This document shows, in pieces, positions 25,821 to 34,563 of a stretch of 64,000 nucleotides of DNA; the stretch's first letter is position 1; each line of letters begins with the position of its first letter. The DNA lies in contig NZ_CP108095.1 of the NCBI RefSeq assembly GCF_036194065.1, positions 2,356,001-2,420,000 on the forward strand, given 5' to 3'. This stretch comes from Streptomyces sp. NBC_00239. Lineage in GTDB: Bacteria; Actinomycetota; Actinomycetes; Streptomycetales; Streptomycetaceae. The position numbers and the translations under genes are program-made. Below the pieces are notes generated by a model. It saw only the letters and a program-made list of their open reading frames with translations, had not been told where the DNA came from and searched no databases.

Positions 25821-26609
25821 TCAGCGGACCTCGGTGATCTCCGGACCGCGCTCCAGCTGGCCCATGCCGCCGGAGAAGCGGGAGCCGTCCTGGTCCTGCT
25901 CGTCGGTCTGCACGCCGTCCGGCACCATCTGGGCGTCGTTCGGCAGCTTCAGGACGATCGGGTCGCGCGGGGCCATCGGGCCCTCGCCGCGCACCACGAC
26001 GGTGTCACGGAAGATCGATTCCAGCAGGCCGGCAGCCTCGGGCTGGACCGCTCCCTGGCCGGAAATCACGCCCCGGAGGAACCAGCGCGGGCCGTCGACG
26101 CCGACGAAGCGCACGAGCTGCACCCCGCCCGTGCCGTCGGGCAGCTGCACGGGGACCTGCGCGCGCAGCTCCCAGCCCAGCGGGCCCTCGACCTCGTCGA
26201 TGATTCCGCCCTGCTGGGTGATGCCCGAGGCGATCTCCTCGCGGACCTCGCCCCAGATGCCCTCCTTCTTGGGGGCGGCGAAGGCCTGCAACTGCACCGC
26301 GCTGTCGCGCAGCACCACGGTCGCGGCGACGATCGCGTCACCGGCGACCTCCACGCGCAGCTCCATGCCCTCGACTCCGGGCACCAGGATGCCGCCCAGG
26401 TCGACACGGCCCTCGGCGGGACCGGGCACCTCGGAGATGTCCCAGGGACCGTCCGGCCTCGGGGCCGGGGGCAGGTTCACCCTGCGCTGTCCACCGGTCT
26501 CGAGACCGGTGAGCTCATCTGCGTCCTGCTCCGCGGCGACACCATCGACGACCTGCTCGGCCTCGTCGCTCCCGCTGACGGAGCTGCTCTTCTTGCGACG
26601 TCCGAACAC
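25821..26609 (-). CDS. DUF3710 domain-containing protein
   Basis: This 262-residue soluble protein begins with a basic F-G-R-R-K-K segment, then an acidic, Glu/Asp/Gln-rich linker to about residue 45. A conserved DUF3710 core follows (W-D-I-S-E-V, G-R-V-D-L-G-G-I, R-F-V-G-V-D-G-P-R-W-F-L-R-G). The function is unknown. In actinobacteria it regularly follows dut, as it does here with one base between the genes. GTG 26609 follows GGAAGGAC, a strong ribosome binding site. Confidence 0.9.
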   Translation of the reverse strand: MFGRRKKSSSVSGSDEAEQVVDGVAAEQDADELTGLETGGQRRVNLPPAPRPDGPWDISEVPGPAEGRVDLGGILVPGVEGMELRVEVAGDAIVAATVVLRDSAVQLQAFAAPKKEGIWGEVREEIASGITQQGGIIDEVEGPLGWELRAQVPVQLPDGTGGVQLVRFVGVDGPRWFLRGVISGQGAVQPEAAGLLESIFRDTVVVRGEGPMAPRDPIVLKLPNDAQMVPDGVQTDEQDQDGSRFSGGMGQLERGPEITEVR

Positions 26610-26610
26610 G

Positions 26611-27144
26611 TCACTGTCCTTCCCGGTCGGATACGACCGAAGCGTAGCCAGTCCCACCCTGCTGCCCAGCGCCGGATCCGGCCACAGCCGCATGCCCGCC
26701 GGTCGACCCGAATCCCCCCTCGGCCCGTGCCGAACCCGGAAGTTCCGCCACCTCGTGGAAGCGCACCTTCTCGACTCGCTGGACAACCAGTTGGGCAATG
26801 CGGTCGAAGCGCTCGAACCGGACGCTTTCGCGCGGGTCGAGGTTGACCACAATCACCTTGATCTCCCCACGGTACCCGGCATCCACCGTCCCCGGGGCAT
26901 TCACCAGGGCGAGGCCGCAGCGGGCGGCCAGCCCGGAGCGCGGGTGCACGAAGGCCGCGTACCCGTCGGGGAGGGCGATGGACACGCCGGTGGGCAGTAC
27001 GGTCCGCTCGCCCGGGGCGAGCTCGGCGGCCTGCGTGGTCACCAGGTCGCAGCCGGCGTCGCCGGGGTGCCCGTACGCCGGAAGCGGCACGTCCGGGTCG
27101 GTCCGTCGGATGAGTACGTCGACGGGGGGGTGGTTCTCGGTCAT
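26611..27144 (-). CDS. dut: Deoxyuridine 5'-triphosphate nucleotidohydrolase
   Basis: This 177-residue trimeric-type dUTPase hydrolyses dUTP to dUMP and pyrophosphate. All five motifs are visible: G-D-A-G-C-D-L, P-R-S-G-L-A, the uracil-binding N-A-P-G-T-V-D-x-G-Y-R-G, R-I-A-Q-L-V, and the C-terminal G-G-F-G-S-T-G. About 30 extra Gly/Ala-rich residues follow motif 5. ATG 27144 shares one base with the stop of the upstream thioesterase-fold gene (TGATG). Confidence 0.96.
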   Translation of the reverse strand: MTENHPPVDVLIRRTDPDVPLPAYGHPGDAGCDLVTTQAAELAPGERTVLPTGVSIALPDGYAAFVHPRSGLAARCGLALVNAPGTVDAGYRGEIKVIVVNLDPRESVRFERFDRIAQLVVQRVEKVRFHEVAELPGSARAEGGFGSTGGHAAVAGSGAGQQGGTGYASVVSDREGQ

Positions 27145-27737
27145 CAGGGGTTCACCTCGAAGGCGCGGGCGCGCCTGACCTGGTCCGGGTCTGCCATGGC
27201 CGCCTGGATCTCCTCGGGCCGGCCGTTGTCGATGAAGTGGTCGACCTTCACCTCGATGAAGAGGGCGTCGGCGCGTACCGCGACCGGGCCCTCGGGGCCG
27301 CCTATCCGGCCGACCGCCGTGCAGTAGATCTTGCGCCCGGCGACGGCCGTGACCTCGGCGGCCAGGTGCAGCACGGTGTCCACGGGGACGGGCCGCACGA
27401 AGTCGGTCTCCAGCCGCCCGGTCACCGCGATCACCCGCAGCAGCCAGTTCAGCGAGCCGAGCGTCTCGTCGAGCGCCGTGGCCAGCACCCCGCCGTGGGC
27501 GAGGCCGGGTGCGCCCTGGTGCGCCGGCTTGACGGTGAACTCGGCGGTGACGGTGACGCCCTCGCCGGCCCGCGCCTCCAGGTGCAGGCCGTGGGGCTGG
27601 GCCTCGCCGCAGCCGAAACAGTGGCCGTAGTGCGCACCGAGGAGCTCGCCGGGTGCGGGGGCGTCAGGGTGCCGGACGGGCGCGGTGGCGTAGTCCGGTG
27701 GCGACAGTGCAGTCGATGCAGCGTTTCGTCCACTCAC
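27144..27737 (-). CDS. PaaI-type hotdog-fold thioesterase
   Basis: This 197-residue protein has a central hotdog domain: C-F-G-C-G near residue 50, then a helix with A-H-G-G-V-L-A-T-A-L-D-E-T carrying the Gly-rich turn and acidic residue used by PaaI-type thioesterases. The substrate is unknown. The first 25 residues are poorly conserved in character. GTG 27737 was chosen with AAGG upstream; a later start inside the N-terminus is possible. It heads the thioesterase-dut-DUF3710 operon and is divergent from the DUF3093 gene. Confidence 0.82.
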   Translation of the reverse strand: MSGRNAASTALSPPDYATAPVRHPDAPAPGELLGAHYGHCFGCGEAQPHGLHLEARAGEGVTVTAEFTVKPAHQGAPGLAHGGVLATALDETLGSLNWLLRVIAVTGRLETDFVRPVPVDTVLHLAAEVTAVAGRKIYCTAVGRIGGPEGPVAVRADALFIEVKVDHFIDNGRPEEIQAAMADPDQVRRARAFEVNP

Positions 27738-27795
27738 AGGCGCAGACCTTACCCGCGCGGCTACCCGCCGGTCGCCCCGTGCCAAGCTTGATGCC

Positions 27796-28287
27796 ATGCA
27801 GCTCTCCGCCTCGCACCACGACGAACGCCTGACCGCTCCGCGCTCCTGGTGGGGCATCGCCGCCCTCACCGGTGTGGCGTGCGCGCTGATGCTGCTGCCG
27901 CTGGGCACCCTGCCGCTGCTGGCCGGCCTGTTCGGCGGCACCGCGCTGGCGGGCCTGCTGGTGAGTTCGTACGGCTCCGCGCGGGTGCGCGTGGTGAACG
28001 GGACGCTGGCCGCGGGCGACGCCCGGATCCCCGTCTCGGCGCTCGGCGAGCCCGAGGTGCTGGACGCCGAGGAGGCGCGCGCCTGGCGCACGTACAAGGC
28101 GGACACCCGGGCCTTCATGCTGATGCGCAGCTACGTGCCGACGGCGGTGCGGGTCGAGGTGACCGACCCGGCCGACCCGACGCCGTACGTGTACCTGTCC
28201 ACGCGGGAGCCGCAGGCGCTGGCCGAGGCGCTGCGCGCCGCGCGGGTGCCCCGGCAGGGCGGGCAGCCGGCGGGCCCGGCGCAGTAG
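27796..28287 (+). CDS. DUF3093 family small membrane protein
   Basis: This 163-residue protein has two adjacent membrane helices in about 17-60 (W-W-G-I-A-A-L-T and L-A-G-L-L-V-S-S-Y-G), then a soluble domain with A-D-T-R-A-F-M-L-M-R-S-Y-V and Y-V-Y-L-S-T-R-E-P, typical of DUF3093. The function is unknown. In actinobacteria it is usually near dut, as here. The start has no strong ribosome binding site. Confidence 0.85.
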   Translation: MQLSASHHDERLTAPRSWWGIAALTGVACALMLLPLGTLPLLAGLFGGTALAGLLVSSYGSARVRVVNGTLAAGDARIPVSALGEPEVLDAEEARAWRTYKADTRAFMLMRSYVPTAVRVEVTDPADPTPYVYLSTREPQALAEALRAARVPRQGGQPAGPAQ

Positions 28288-28316
28288 CGGGTCGCGCAGG
28301 GCGCCGGGCCGCGGCC

Positions 28317-29270
28317 TCAAAGACCCTGGAGGGGCCCTTGCGGGCCTTCCAGGGCGTTCCCGGGGCTCCCGGGCGGGGGCAGCGGATGTTCGGGCTGCTC
28401 GAGCGGCGGAAGCTGCCGGAGGGCGTCCCAGGGGACGGCACGGCGGCGCAGGTCCGTGCGGACCTTGTCCGCGAGGCGGCGGGTGTCGCGCCGGTTCATC
28501 ACGGCGCCCACGGCCGCGCCGACCATGAACGGCATCAGGTTCGGGAGGTTGCGGAGCGTCCGCTTCATGATCTGCTGGCGCAGTTCGCGTTTCATCTGGC
28601 CGCCGAGCGCGGCGTTGAGCGTGGCCGGTTTGGACACGTCGATGCCGCGCTCCTCGGTCCACGCCGTCAGGTACGCCGTGCTGCGCTGCATGAGCGAGCC
28701 GGGCGGCCGCAGGCCGTAGACCTCGTGGAGTTCGGCTATGAGTTTGAGTTCGATGGCCGCGACGCCGGTGATCTCGGCGGCGAGCTCGGCGGGCATGGCC
28801 GGCGGAACCGGCAGCATGGCGGCCGCGCCGATGCCGGCGCCCACCGTCGACGTGGCGTTGGCCGCGCCCGCGATCAGCTTGTCGGCCAGCTGATCGGGAC
28901 CGAGGCCGGGAAACTGCGCGCGCAGGGTGGCGAGGTCGCGTACCGGGACGCGCGGGGCGATGTCGATGACCCGGTCCGCGAGGTACGCGAGACCGGTGCG
29001 CGCTCCTTCACCGCCTTTGCGCACGCCGAATACGACGGCGTCCACGACCCGGTCGGCCCTGGCGCCGCTGTACAGGCGGCGCGCCCCGGACTTCAGCCGG
29101 GGCTGTGACGGCTTGTCGCCGCCCTCGCCGCCGCCGGGTGGTGCCGGCGTGGCGGAGGGCACGGAGGAGGCCTCCAGGCCCGTTCCCGGGCCCGTGCCGC
29201 CTTCGTACGCCTCCGCGGATCCCAGCTCCTTCCGGAAACGGCGTTTCCGGAACGGCGTCGAGCCTGCCAC
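28317..29270 (-). CDS. Conserved hypothetical protein (possibly EcsC-like)
   Basis: This 317-residue protein has a basic N-terminus, a Pro/Gly-rich linker to about 55, a helical core with a hydrophobic Gly/Ala stretch around 140-165 (V-G-A-G-I-G-A-A-A-M-L-P-V-P-P) and I-T-G-V-A-A-I-E-L-K-L-I-A-E-L-H-E-V-Y-G, then a Pro-rich tail. The core weakly resembles EcsC-type proteins; I do not assign a function. GTG 29270 is only nine bases from the DUF4193 gene stop and lacks a clear ribosome binding site, so translation may depend on coupling. Confidence 0.7.
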   Translation of the reverse strand: MAGSTPFRKRRFRKELGSAEAYEGGTGPGTGLEASSVPSATPAPPGGGEGGDKPSQPRLKSGARRLYSGARADRVVDAVVFGVRKGGEGARTGLAYLADRVIDIAPRVPVRDLATLRAQFPGLGPDQLADKLIAGAANATSTVGAGIGAAAMLPVPPAMPAELAAEITGVAAIELKLIAELHEVYGLRPPGSLMQRSTAYLTAWTEERGIDVSKPATLNAALGGQMKRELRQQIMKRTLRNLPNLMPFMVGAAVGAVMNRRDTRRLADKVRTDLRRRAVPWDALRQLPPLEQPEHPLPPPGSPGNALEGPQGPLQGL

Positions 29271-29278
29271 GGCGGCTG

Positions 29279-29575
29279 TCAGTCGCAGTCGACGCAGATG
29301 GGCTGGCCGTTCTTCTCGCGGGCCAGCTGGCTGCGGTGGTGTACCAGGAAGCAGCTCATGCAGGTGAACTCGTCGGCCTGCTTGGGCAGCACCCGGACGG
29401 CCAGTTCCTCGTTGGAGAGGTCCGCGCCGGGCAGCTCCATGCCTTCTGCGGCGTCGAAGTCGTCGACGTCGACGGCCGAGGCCGACTTGTCGCTGCGCCG
29501 GGCCTTCAGCTCTTCAAGGCTGTCGTTGTCGACGTCATCGTCGGTCTTGCGTGGGGTGTCGTAGTCCGTTGCCAT
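29279..29575 (-). CDS. DUF4193 family zinc-ribbon-like protein
   Basis: This 98-residue protein is strongly acidic in its first 60 residues, followed by a C-terminal C-M-S-C-F-L-V-H-H-R-S-Q-L-A and C-V-D-C, which together look like a four-Cys zinc ribbon. DUF4193 proteins are near universal in actinobacteria and are of unknown function; RNA-polymerase-associated roles have been suggested for similar small proteins. A GAGGGGGAGAGC ribosome binding site precedes ATG 29575. Confidence 0.9.
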   Translation of the reverse strand: MATDYDTPRKTDDDVDNDSLEELKARRSDKSASAVDVDDFDAAEGMELPGADLSNEELAVRVLPKQADEFTCMSCFLVHHRSQLAREKNGQPICVDCD

Positions 29576-29807
29576 GTTCGCTCTCCCCCTCTGGGTGTTA
29601 GCGGTGTCTCAGCGCACGTAACGCGCGAGAGGCCGGACTTGTGCCCGACCTGAGGCGGAGATTTTGCCTCACATCAAGGTCTGTTACTCAATCGACACCC
29701 AGCTGCACGCCTGAAGGGGCGATCGGCTGGGTTGGCGATCGGGACCGTACACGGTCCGGTGGTGGTGATGCACGGGCGCCACCCCGTGTATTTTCCGCCT
29801 TTCAGGC

Positions 29808-29842
29808 GGCCGGAAACCCGGACTTTCCCGGGCTTTCCGGCC
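29808..29842. terminator. Probable cutS terminator hairpin
   Basis: GGCCGGAAACCCGG pairs with CCGGGCTTTCCGGCC, with one bulged C and a short loop. A smaller CCGCCT/AGGCGG hairpin adjoins it at 29795-29809. The position, about 130 bp past the cutS stop, is somewhat far. Confidence 0.5.
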
Positions 29843-29883
29843 CCTGGAGGGTCACTGAACGTGCATGACCCGGCACACTGCAC

Positions 29884-29897
29884 TGTGATCGATCACA
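29884..29897. promoter_or_regulatory. TGTGATCGATCACA palindrome, candidate operator
   Basis: This is a perfect 14-bp dyad. The half-sites TGTGA/TCACA are those of Crp/FNR-type sites, but the spacer is four rather than six bases, so a canonical Crp site is not claimed. It is about 310 bp upstream of the DUF4193 start. Confidence 0.35.
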
Positions 29898-29970
29898 CAT
29901 GAACCGACATTGTGCAAGTGTGGCAGATTTCACCCAAAGCGAACCCCGGGGCCATCTGCGGTCCACTCCG

Positions 29971-31221
29971 TCAGAGCGGCAGCGTGACACGCATCACCAG
30001 GCCACCGCCCTCGCGGGGCACCGCGGAGATCCGGCCGCCGTGCGCCCGGGCCACCGACCTGGCGATCGACAGACCGAGCCCGACGCCCTTGTCACTGCCC
30101 GTACGCTCCGTCCGCAGCCGCCGGAACGGCTCGAAGAGATTGTCGATCTCGTACGCGGGAACAACGGGACCCGTGTTCGAAACCGTGAGCACCGCCTGGC
30201 CGTGCTGGACCTCGGTGGTGACCTCCACCCAGCCGCCCTCCGGCACGTTGTACCGGACGGCGTTCTGGACCAGGTTCAGGGCGATCCGCTCCAACAGGAC
30301 GCCGTTGCCCTGGACGACGGCCGAGGCGCGCTCGCCGCGGATCTGCACGCCCTTGGACTCCGCCTCCGCCCGCGCCTGGTCCAGGGCCCGGGAGGCCACC
30401 TCGGCCAGGTCGACCGGCTTGCGCTCCACGATCTGGTTGTCGCTGCGGGCGAGCAGCAGCAGGCCCTCCACGAGCTGCTCGCTGCGCTCGTTGGTGGCCA
30501 GCAGCGTCCGGCCGAGCTGCTGGAGCTCCACCGGCGCCGCCGGGTCCGAGAGGTGGACCTCCAGGAGCGTGCGGTTGATCGCCAACGGGGTGCGCAGCTC
30601 GTGCGAGGCGTTCCCGACGAAGCGCTGCTGGGCCGTGAAGGCCCGCTCCAGCCGGTCGAGCATCTCGTCGAAGGTGTCGGCGAGCTCCTTGAGCTCGTCG
30701 TCGGGCCCGTCCAGCTCGATCCGCCGGGTCAGGTCGGAGCCGACCACCCGGCGGGCGGTACGGGTGATCTTGCCCAGTGGCGAGAGGACCCGGCCGGCCA
30801 TCGCGTAACCGAAGGCGAACGCGATGATGCTCAGGCCCAGCAGCGCCATCAGGGAGCGGCTCAGCAGGTCGTCCAGCGAGTGCTTGCGCTGGGCGTCCAT
30901 ACAGGTCGCGATGATGTCGTTGAACTGGCTGATCTGCTGGAGACCGGCCACACCCTGGCAGGACGAGCTGGAGACCTTGACGTCCTCCCCTCCGATGATC
31001 TTGAAGGGCGGCTCGCTGCCCACCCGCAGGGCCTGGGCGGCCAGCAGGTAGATGATCGAGAGCAGCATGATGCCCGCGATCAGGAACATCCCGCCGTACA
31101 GCAGCGTCAGGCGTATCCGGATGGTCGGTCTGAGCCACGGGAACGGGCTCTCCGCCTGGGCCGGGTCCCAGGTGGGTTTCGGGGGCGCCGACGGCGGCGC
31201 CGGATTCGAGGCCACCCGCAT
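29971..31221 (-). CDS. cutS: CutS-type sensor histidine kinase
   Basis: This 416-residue inner-membrane kinase has two transmembrane helices (about 40-65 and 140-162). The extracytoplasmic loop between them contains two Cys (in S-S-C-Q-G and A-T-C-M-D) that could form a redox-sensitive disulfide. A HAMP linker follows, then H206 in S-H-E-L-R-T-P and a C-terminal ATPase domain with N- and G-boxes. Together with the preceding regulator it matches the CutRS system first described in S. lividans and later linked to carbon flow and secretion stress. ATG 31221 shares one base with the cutR stop. Confidence 0.92.
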   Translation of the reverse strand: MRVASNPAPPSAPPKPTWDPAQAESPFPWLRPTIRIRLTLLYGGMFLIAGIMLLSIIYLLAAQALRVGSEPPFKIIGGEDVKVSSSSCQGVAGLQQISQFNDIIATCMDAQRKHSLDDLLSRSLMALLGLSIIAFAFGYAMAGRVLSPLGKITRTARRVVGSDLTRRIELDGPDDELKELADTFDEMLDRLERAFTAQQRFVGNASHELRTPLAINRTLLEVHLSDPAAPVELQQLGRTLLATNERSEQLVEGLLLLARSDNQIVERKPVDLAEVASRALDQARAEAESKGVQIRGERASAVVQGNGVLLERIALNLVQNAVRYNVPEGGWVEVTTEVQHGQAVLTVSNTGPVVPAYEIDNLFEPFRRLRTERTGSDKGVGLGLSIARSVARAHGGRISAVPREGGGLVMRVTLPL

Positions 31222-31874
31222 CAGATCCGGTATCCGGAGCCCGGCACGGTCACGATGACCGGCGGCTCACCGAGCTTGCGGCGCAGCGTCATGACGGTGA
31301 CCCGCACCACGTTGGTGAACGGGTCGGTGTTCTCGTCCCAGGCCTTCTCCAGCAGCTGCTCGGCGGAGACCACCGTGCCCTCGCTGCGCATCAGGACCTC
31401 CAGGACCGCGAACTCCTTCGGCGCGAGCTGCACCTCCTTGCCGTCCCGGAACACCTCGCGGCGGTTCGGGTCCAGCTTGATGCCGGCCCGCTCCAGGACC
31501 GGCGGCAGCGCCACGGTCGTACGCCGGCCCAGCGCGCGGACCCGCGCGGTCAGCTCGCTGAAGGCGAAGGGCTTGGGCAGGTAGTCGTCCGCCCCGAGCT
31601 CCAGGCCCTCCACCCGGTCGCTGACGTCGCCGGAGGCGGTGAGCATCAGGACGCGGGTGGGCATGCCGAGCTCGACGATCCGGCGGCAGACGTCGTCGCC
31701 GTGCACGAGCGGGAGGTCCCGGTCGAGCACGACCACGTCGTAGTCGTTCACTCCGACGCGCTCCAGGGCGGCCGCGCCGTCGTACACGACGTCCACGGCC
31801 ATGGCCTCCCGGCGCAGTCCGGTGGCCACCGCATCGGCGAGCAGCTGCTCGTCTTCGACGACGAGTACGCGCAC
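31221..31874 (-). CDS. cutR: CutR-type response regulator
   Basis: This 217-residue OmpR-family regulator has a receiver domain with D51 (V-V-V-L-D-R-D-L-P) and Lys in L-P-K-P-F-A-F, and a C-terminal winged helix ending G-S-G-Y-R-I. The length equals that of classical CutR. GTG 31874 follows AGGAAGGAAATCGAC, a very good ribosome binding site. The coupled cutS gene is downstream. The promoter should lie in 31875-32122. Confidence 0.93.
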   Translation of the reverse strand: MRVLVVEDEQLLADAVATGLRREAMAVDVVYDGAAALERVGVNDYDVVVLDRDLPLVHGDDVCRRIVELGMPTRVLMLTASGDVSDRVEGLELGADDYLPKPFAFSELTARVRALGRRTTVALPPVLERAGIKLDPNRREVFRDGKEVQLAPKEFAVLEVLMRSEGTVVSAEQLLEKAWDENTDPFTNVVRVTVMTLRRKLGEPPVIVTVPGSGYRI

Positions 31875-32122
31875 GTCGATTTCCTTCCTCTGAGCCCATC
31901 GGGCGGGGTGTGTCGGGTGCTCAGGACGGTCCACTGAGCGGATCCATCCTGCCCCTTTCGGCCGTAAACCGGCTGTAAGGCGCCCTTGCGGAGGCGGAGC
32001 CGAGGATTCCCGGGCCTCGCGAGGTTTCTGGGCACCGGGTGCCGGGGAGGACGAGTGCACACCCTCGATCACCCCCCTGAGAGTGCCGTGCCATGCCCCG
32101 GCCGAGGAAGAGGAGGCGCACC

Positions 32123-32290
32123 ATGGACGCATTCACCGCAGGTCTTCTGCAGCGCATCAAGACCACGGAAACCGACCTCACGCGGGCGCGCGAGACGGGC
32201 GACGACTTCCTCGTGGAGGTCGAGCAGGCCGAGCTGGAGGACCTGCACCGTCTCGCCGCCGAACACGGCGTCCCCGTCACCGTCGCCTGA
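32123..32290 (+). CDS. Small conserved-type hypothetical protein (55 aa)
   Basis: This 55-residue acidic, helix-forming protein (M-D-A-F-T-A-G-L-L-Q-R-I-K) is rich in Glu, Asp and Leu with no Cys or membrane segment. It starts at ATG 32123 behind a strong GAGGAGG. It is divergent from cutR and is followed by a clear terminator, so it is a complete single-gene unit. The function is unknown; a CutR-controlled product is possible from position alone. Confidence 0.75.
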   Translation: MDAFTAGLLQRIKTTETDLTRARETGDDFLVEVEQAELEDLHRLAAEHGVPVTVA

Positions 32291-32306
32291 CCCGAACCCC
32301 GACCGC

Positions 32307-32342
32307 GCGTGCCCCGGCCCACCGAGGTGGACCGGGGCACGC
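32307..32342. terminator. Hairpin terminator after the 55-aa gene
   Basis: The 11-bp stem GCGTGCCCCGG / CCGGGGCACGC, with further CCAC/GTGG pairing inside the loop, starts 16 bp past the stop. Confidence 0.8.
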
Positions 32343-32490
32343 GTGCGTCCGGGCGCTGACGGGCCGCGTACGGGCCCTGCCCGGGCCGCGCCGGGGTGCC
32401 GGCGGGCCACGTCGGGTCCTGACGGGGCGCTCGGGGCCCTGGCCGGGCGCGGAGGGCCCGGCCAGGCCGGCCGGGGACCCGGTGCCCCGG

Positions 32491-33324
32491 TCAGTCGTGC
32501 CAGGCCCCCGCCTCGTCCAGGAGGGCCTGGAGCGGGCCGAAGACGGCCGGGGTGGCGGCCACCGTCAGCTCCCCCGAGGCGGGCTGACCGGGCCGGCCGC
32601 CGGTGAGGGCGCCGGCCTCGCGGGCGATGAGCTCCCCGGCGGCCAGGTCCCAGGGGTGCAGCCCGCGCTCGTAGTAGCCGTCCAGCCGGCCGGCGGCCAC
32701 GTCGCACAGGTCGACCGCCGCGGACCCGCTGCGCCGGATGTCCCGTACCTGCGGGATCAGCCGCTGGGCCACGTCCGCCTGGTGGCTGCGGACCCGGTGC
32801 ACGTAGTTGAAGCCGGTCGACACCAGCGCCTGGTCCAGCGGGGCGGCCGGCCGGCAGCGCAGCGGTGGCCCGCCCGCCAGCCGGGCCCCGCCGCCGCGCA
32901 CCGCCTGGAACGTCTCCCCGCGCATCGGGACGGCGACGACGCCGGCCACGGTCTCGCCGCGGTACTCGGCGGCGATCGAGACGGCCCAGGCGGGCAGCCC
33001 GTAGAGGTAGTTCACGGTGCCGTCGAGCGGGTCGACGATCCAGCGGACCCCGCTGGTGCCGGGGCTGTCGGCGCCCTCCTCGCCGAGCAGGCCGTCCACG
33101 GGCCGGTGCTCGGCCAGGAAGCCGGTGATCAGCTTCTCGGCGGCGATGTCCATCTCGGTGACGACGTCGATCGGGCTGGACTTGGTGGCGGCCACCGCCA
33201 GGTCGGCGGGGCGGCCGTCGCGCAGCAGGTCCCCGGCCAGCCGGGCGGCCTCCAGCGCCAGGGCCAGCAGTTCGGCGGCGAGCGGGCCGGTCTCGGTCAG
33301 GGGATCGGTCACGGGGTCGGTCAC
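32491..33324 (-). CDS. Inositol monophosphatase family protein
   Basis: This 277-residue enzyme of the Mg2+-dependent FIG phosphatase superfamily has metal-binding motifs G-E-E-G, W-I-V-D-P-L-D-G-T and a later W-D-L-A-A-G-E. It could hydrolyse inositol-1-phosphate, histidinol phosphate or a related ester. The N-terminus shows a V-T-D-P repeat; several GTGs are possible. I took 33324 because GAGGAGA lies eight bases upstream. It is in line with hemH, whose gene ends 34 bp upstream. Confidence 0.92.
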   Translation of the reverse strand: MTDPVTDPLTETGPLAAELLALALEAARLAGDLLRDGRPADLAVAATKSSPIDVVTEMDIAAEKLITGFLAEHRPVDGLLGEEGADSPGTSGVRWIVDPLDGTVNYLYGLPAWAVSIAAEYRGETVAGVVAVPMRGETFQAVRGGGARLAGGPPLRCRPAAPLDQALVSTGFNYVHRVRSHQADVAQRLIPQVRDIRRSGSAAVDLCDVAAGRLDGYYERGLHPWDLAAGELIAREAGALTGGRPGQPASGELTVAATPAVFGPLQALLDEAGAWHD

Positions 33325-33358
33325 TGGGTCGGTCTCCTCGGGTCCACGCCTGCGGGCG

Positions 33359-34504
33359 TCACGCGTACGGGCTGTCCACGCCGGCGGCGGCCGGCCGGGC
33401 GGCGCGGGCCGGGCAGCAGCCCACCGGGCACACGTCGTGGCTCTGCCCCAGGGTGCCCACCCAGCATTCCGGGGCGCCCTCGCCGCGCTCGCGGGCGGCG
33501 CGCTCCAGGACGAGTTCCCGTACGGCCGCGGCGAAGCGCGGGTCGGCGCCGACGGTCGCCGAGCGGGCGACGGGCAGGCCGAGCTCGGCCGCCTTCGCGG
33601 TGGCCTCGGTGTCGAGGTCGTACAGGACCTCCATGTGGTCCGAGACGAAGCCGATGGGCACCATGACCACCGCGGGCGCGCCGGCGGCCGCCTGGGCCTC
33701 CAGGTGGTCGCAGATGTCCGGCTCCAGCCACGGGATGTGCGGGGCGCCGCTGCGGGACTGGTAGACGAGTTCCCAGGGGTGCGTGCGGCCCGTGCGCTCG
33801 GCAACCTCGCCGGCGATCAGGCGGGCCACGTCGAGGTGCTGGCGGACGTACGCGCCGCCCTCGCCGCCGCCGGTGTGCTCTTCGGCCGGCCCGGAGGTGT
33901 CCGCGGCGGCCGTCGGGATGGAGTGCGTGGTGAAGGCCAGGCGGGCGCCGTCGCGGACGCCCTGGGGCAGCGCGGCGAGCGCGTCGAGGACGCCGTCGGT
34001 CATGGGCGCCACGAAACCGGGGTGGTTGAAGTAGTGCCGCAGCTTGTCCACGCGCGGCAGCTCCAGCCCCTCCTCGGCGAGGGTGGCGAGCGCGTCGGCG
34101 AGGTTCTCGCGGTACTGCCGGCAGCCCGAGTACGAGGCGTACGCGCTGGTGGCGAGGACGGCGATGCGGCGGCGGCCGTCGCGCACCATCTCGCGCAGGG
34201 TGTCGGTCAGGTACGGGGCCCAGTTGCGGTTGCCCCAGTACACCGGGAGGTCCAGCCCGTGCCCGGCGAAGTCCTTGCGCAGCGCGTCCAGCAGCTCGCG
34301 GTTCTGCGCGTTGATGGGGCTGATCCCGCCGAAGCCGAAGTAGTGCTGCCCGACCTCCTTGAGGCGCTCCCGGGGGATGCCCCTGCCCCGGGTCACGTTC
34401 TCCAGGAAGGGCACGACGTCGTCGGGGCCCTCCGGGCCGCCGAAGGACAGCAGCAGCAGGGCGTCGTACGGGCTGGCGGCGGACTGATCACGCTGATCTG
34501 GCAT
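33359..34504 (-). CDS. hemH: Ferrochelatase (actinobacterial HemH/CpfC type)
   Basis: This 381-residue enzyme inserts Fe2+ into a porphyrin. In actinobacteria the substrate is thought to be coproporphyrin III. The catalytic His region is T-T-H-S-I-P, with the Glu-rich helix at about 250. The C-terminal C-P-V-G-C-C-P cluster plus an upstream Cys in Y-S-G-C-R-Q fits the [2Fe-2S] ligands known in mycobacterial-type ferrochelatases. It starts at ATG 34504. The short divergent promoter with an MFS gene holds a palindrome (34564-34579). Confidence 0.94.
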   Translation of the reverse strand: MPDQRDQSAASPYDALLLLSFGGPEGPDDVVPFLENVTRGRGIPRERLKEVGQHYFGFGGISPINAQNRELLDALRKDFAGHGLDLPVYWGNRNWAPYLTDTLREMVRDGRRRIAVLATSAYASYSGCRQYRENLADALATLAEEGLELPRVDKLRHYFNHPGFVAPMTDGVLDALAALPQGVRDGARLAFTTHSIPTAAADTSGPAEEHTGGGEGGAYVRQHLDVARLIAGEVAERTGRTHPWELVYQSRSGAPHIPWLEPDICDHLEAQAAAGAPAVVMVPIGFVSDHMEVLYDLDTEATAKAAELGLPVARSATVGADPRFAAAVRELVLERAARERGEGAPECWVGTLGQSHDVCPVGCCPARAARPAAAGVDSPYA

Positions 34505-34563
34505 GACGGAAATCCTGCCACCCGGTGCCGACGGGCGGGAACCGGCACCGCGGAGCGAGACGG

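Larger units (their letters stand above)
29576..29970. promoter_or_regulatory. 395-bp intergenic region with a 14-bp perfect palindrome
   Basis: This lies between cutS and the DUF4193 gene, both minus strand. It holds the cutS 3' hairpins (29795-29809 and 29808-29842), a locally AT-rich part next to cutS, and TGTGATCGATCACA at 29884-29897. No credible ORF was seen. Confidence 0.6.

Noticed and set aside
29641..29868. 75-codon plus-strand ORF between cutS and the DUF4193 gene
   Set aside because: No ribosome binding site and no coding character; the region is occupied by hairpins and promoter sequence.
31940..31985. CutR autoregulatory TAAA-N5-TAAA site near CGTAAACCGGCTGTAAGG
   Set aside because: The second half is TAAG and the spacing is seven, so the match to the motif I remember is too weak to annotate.
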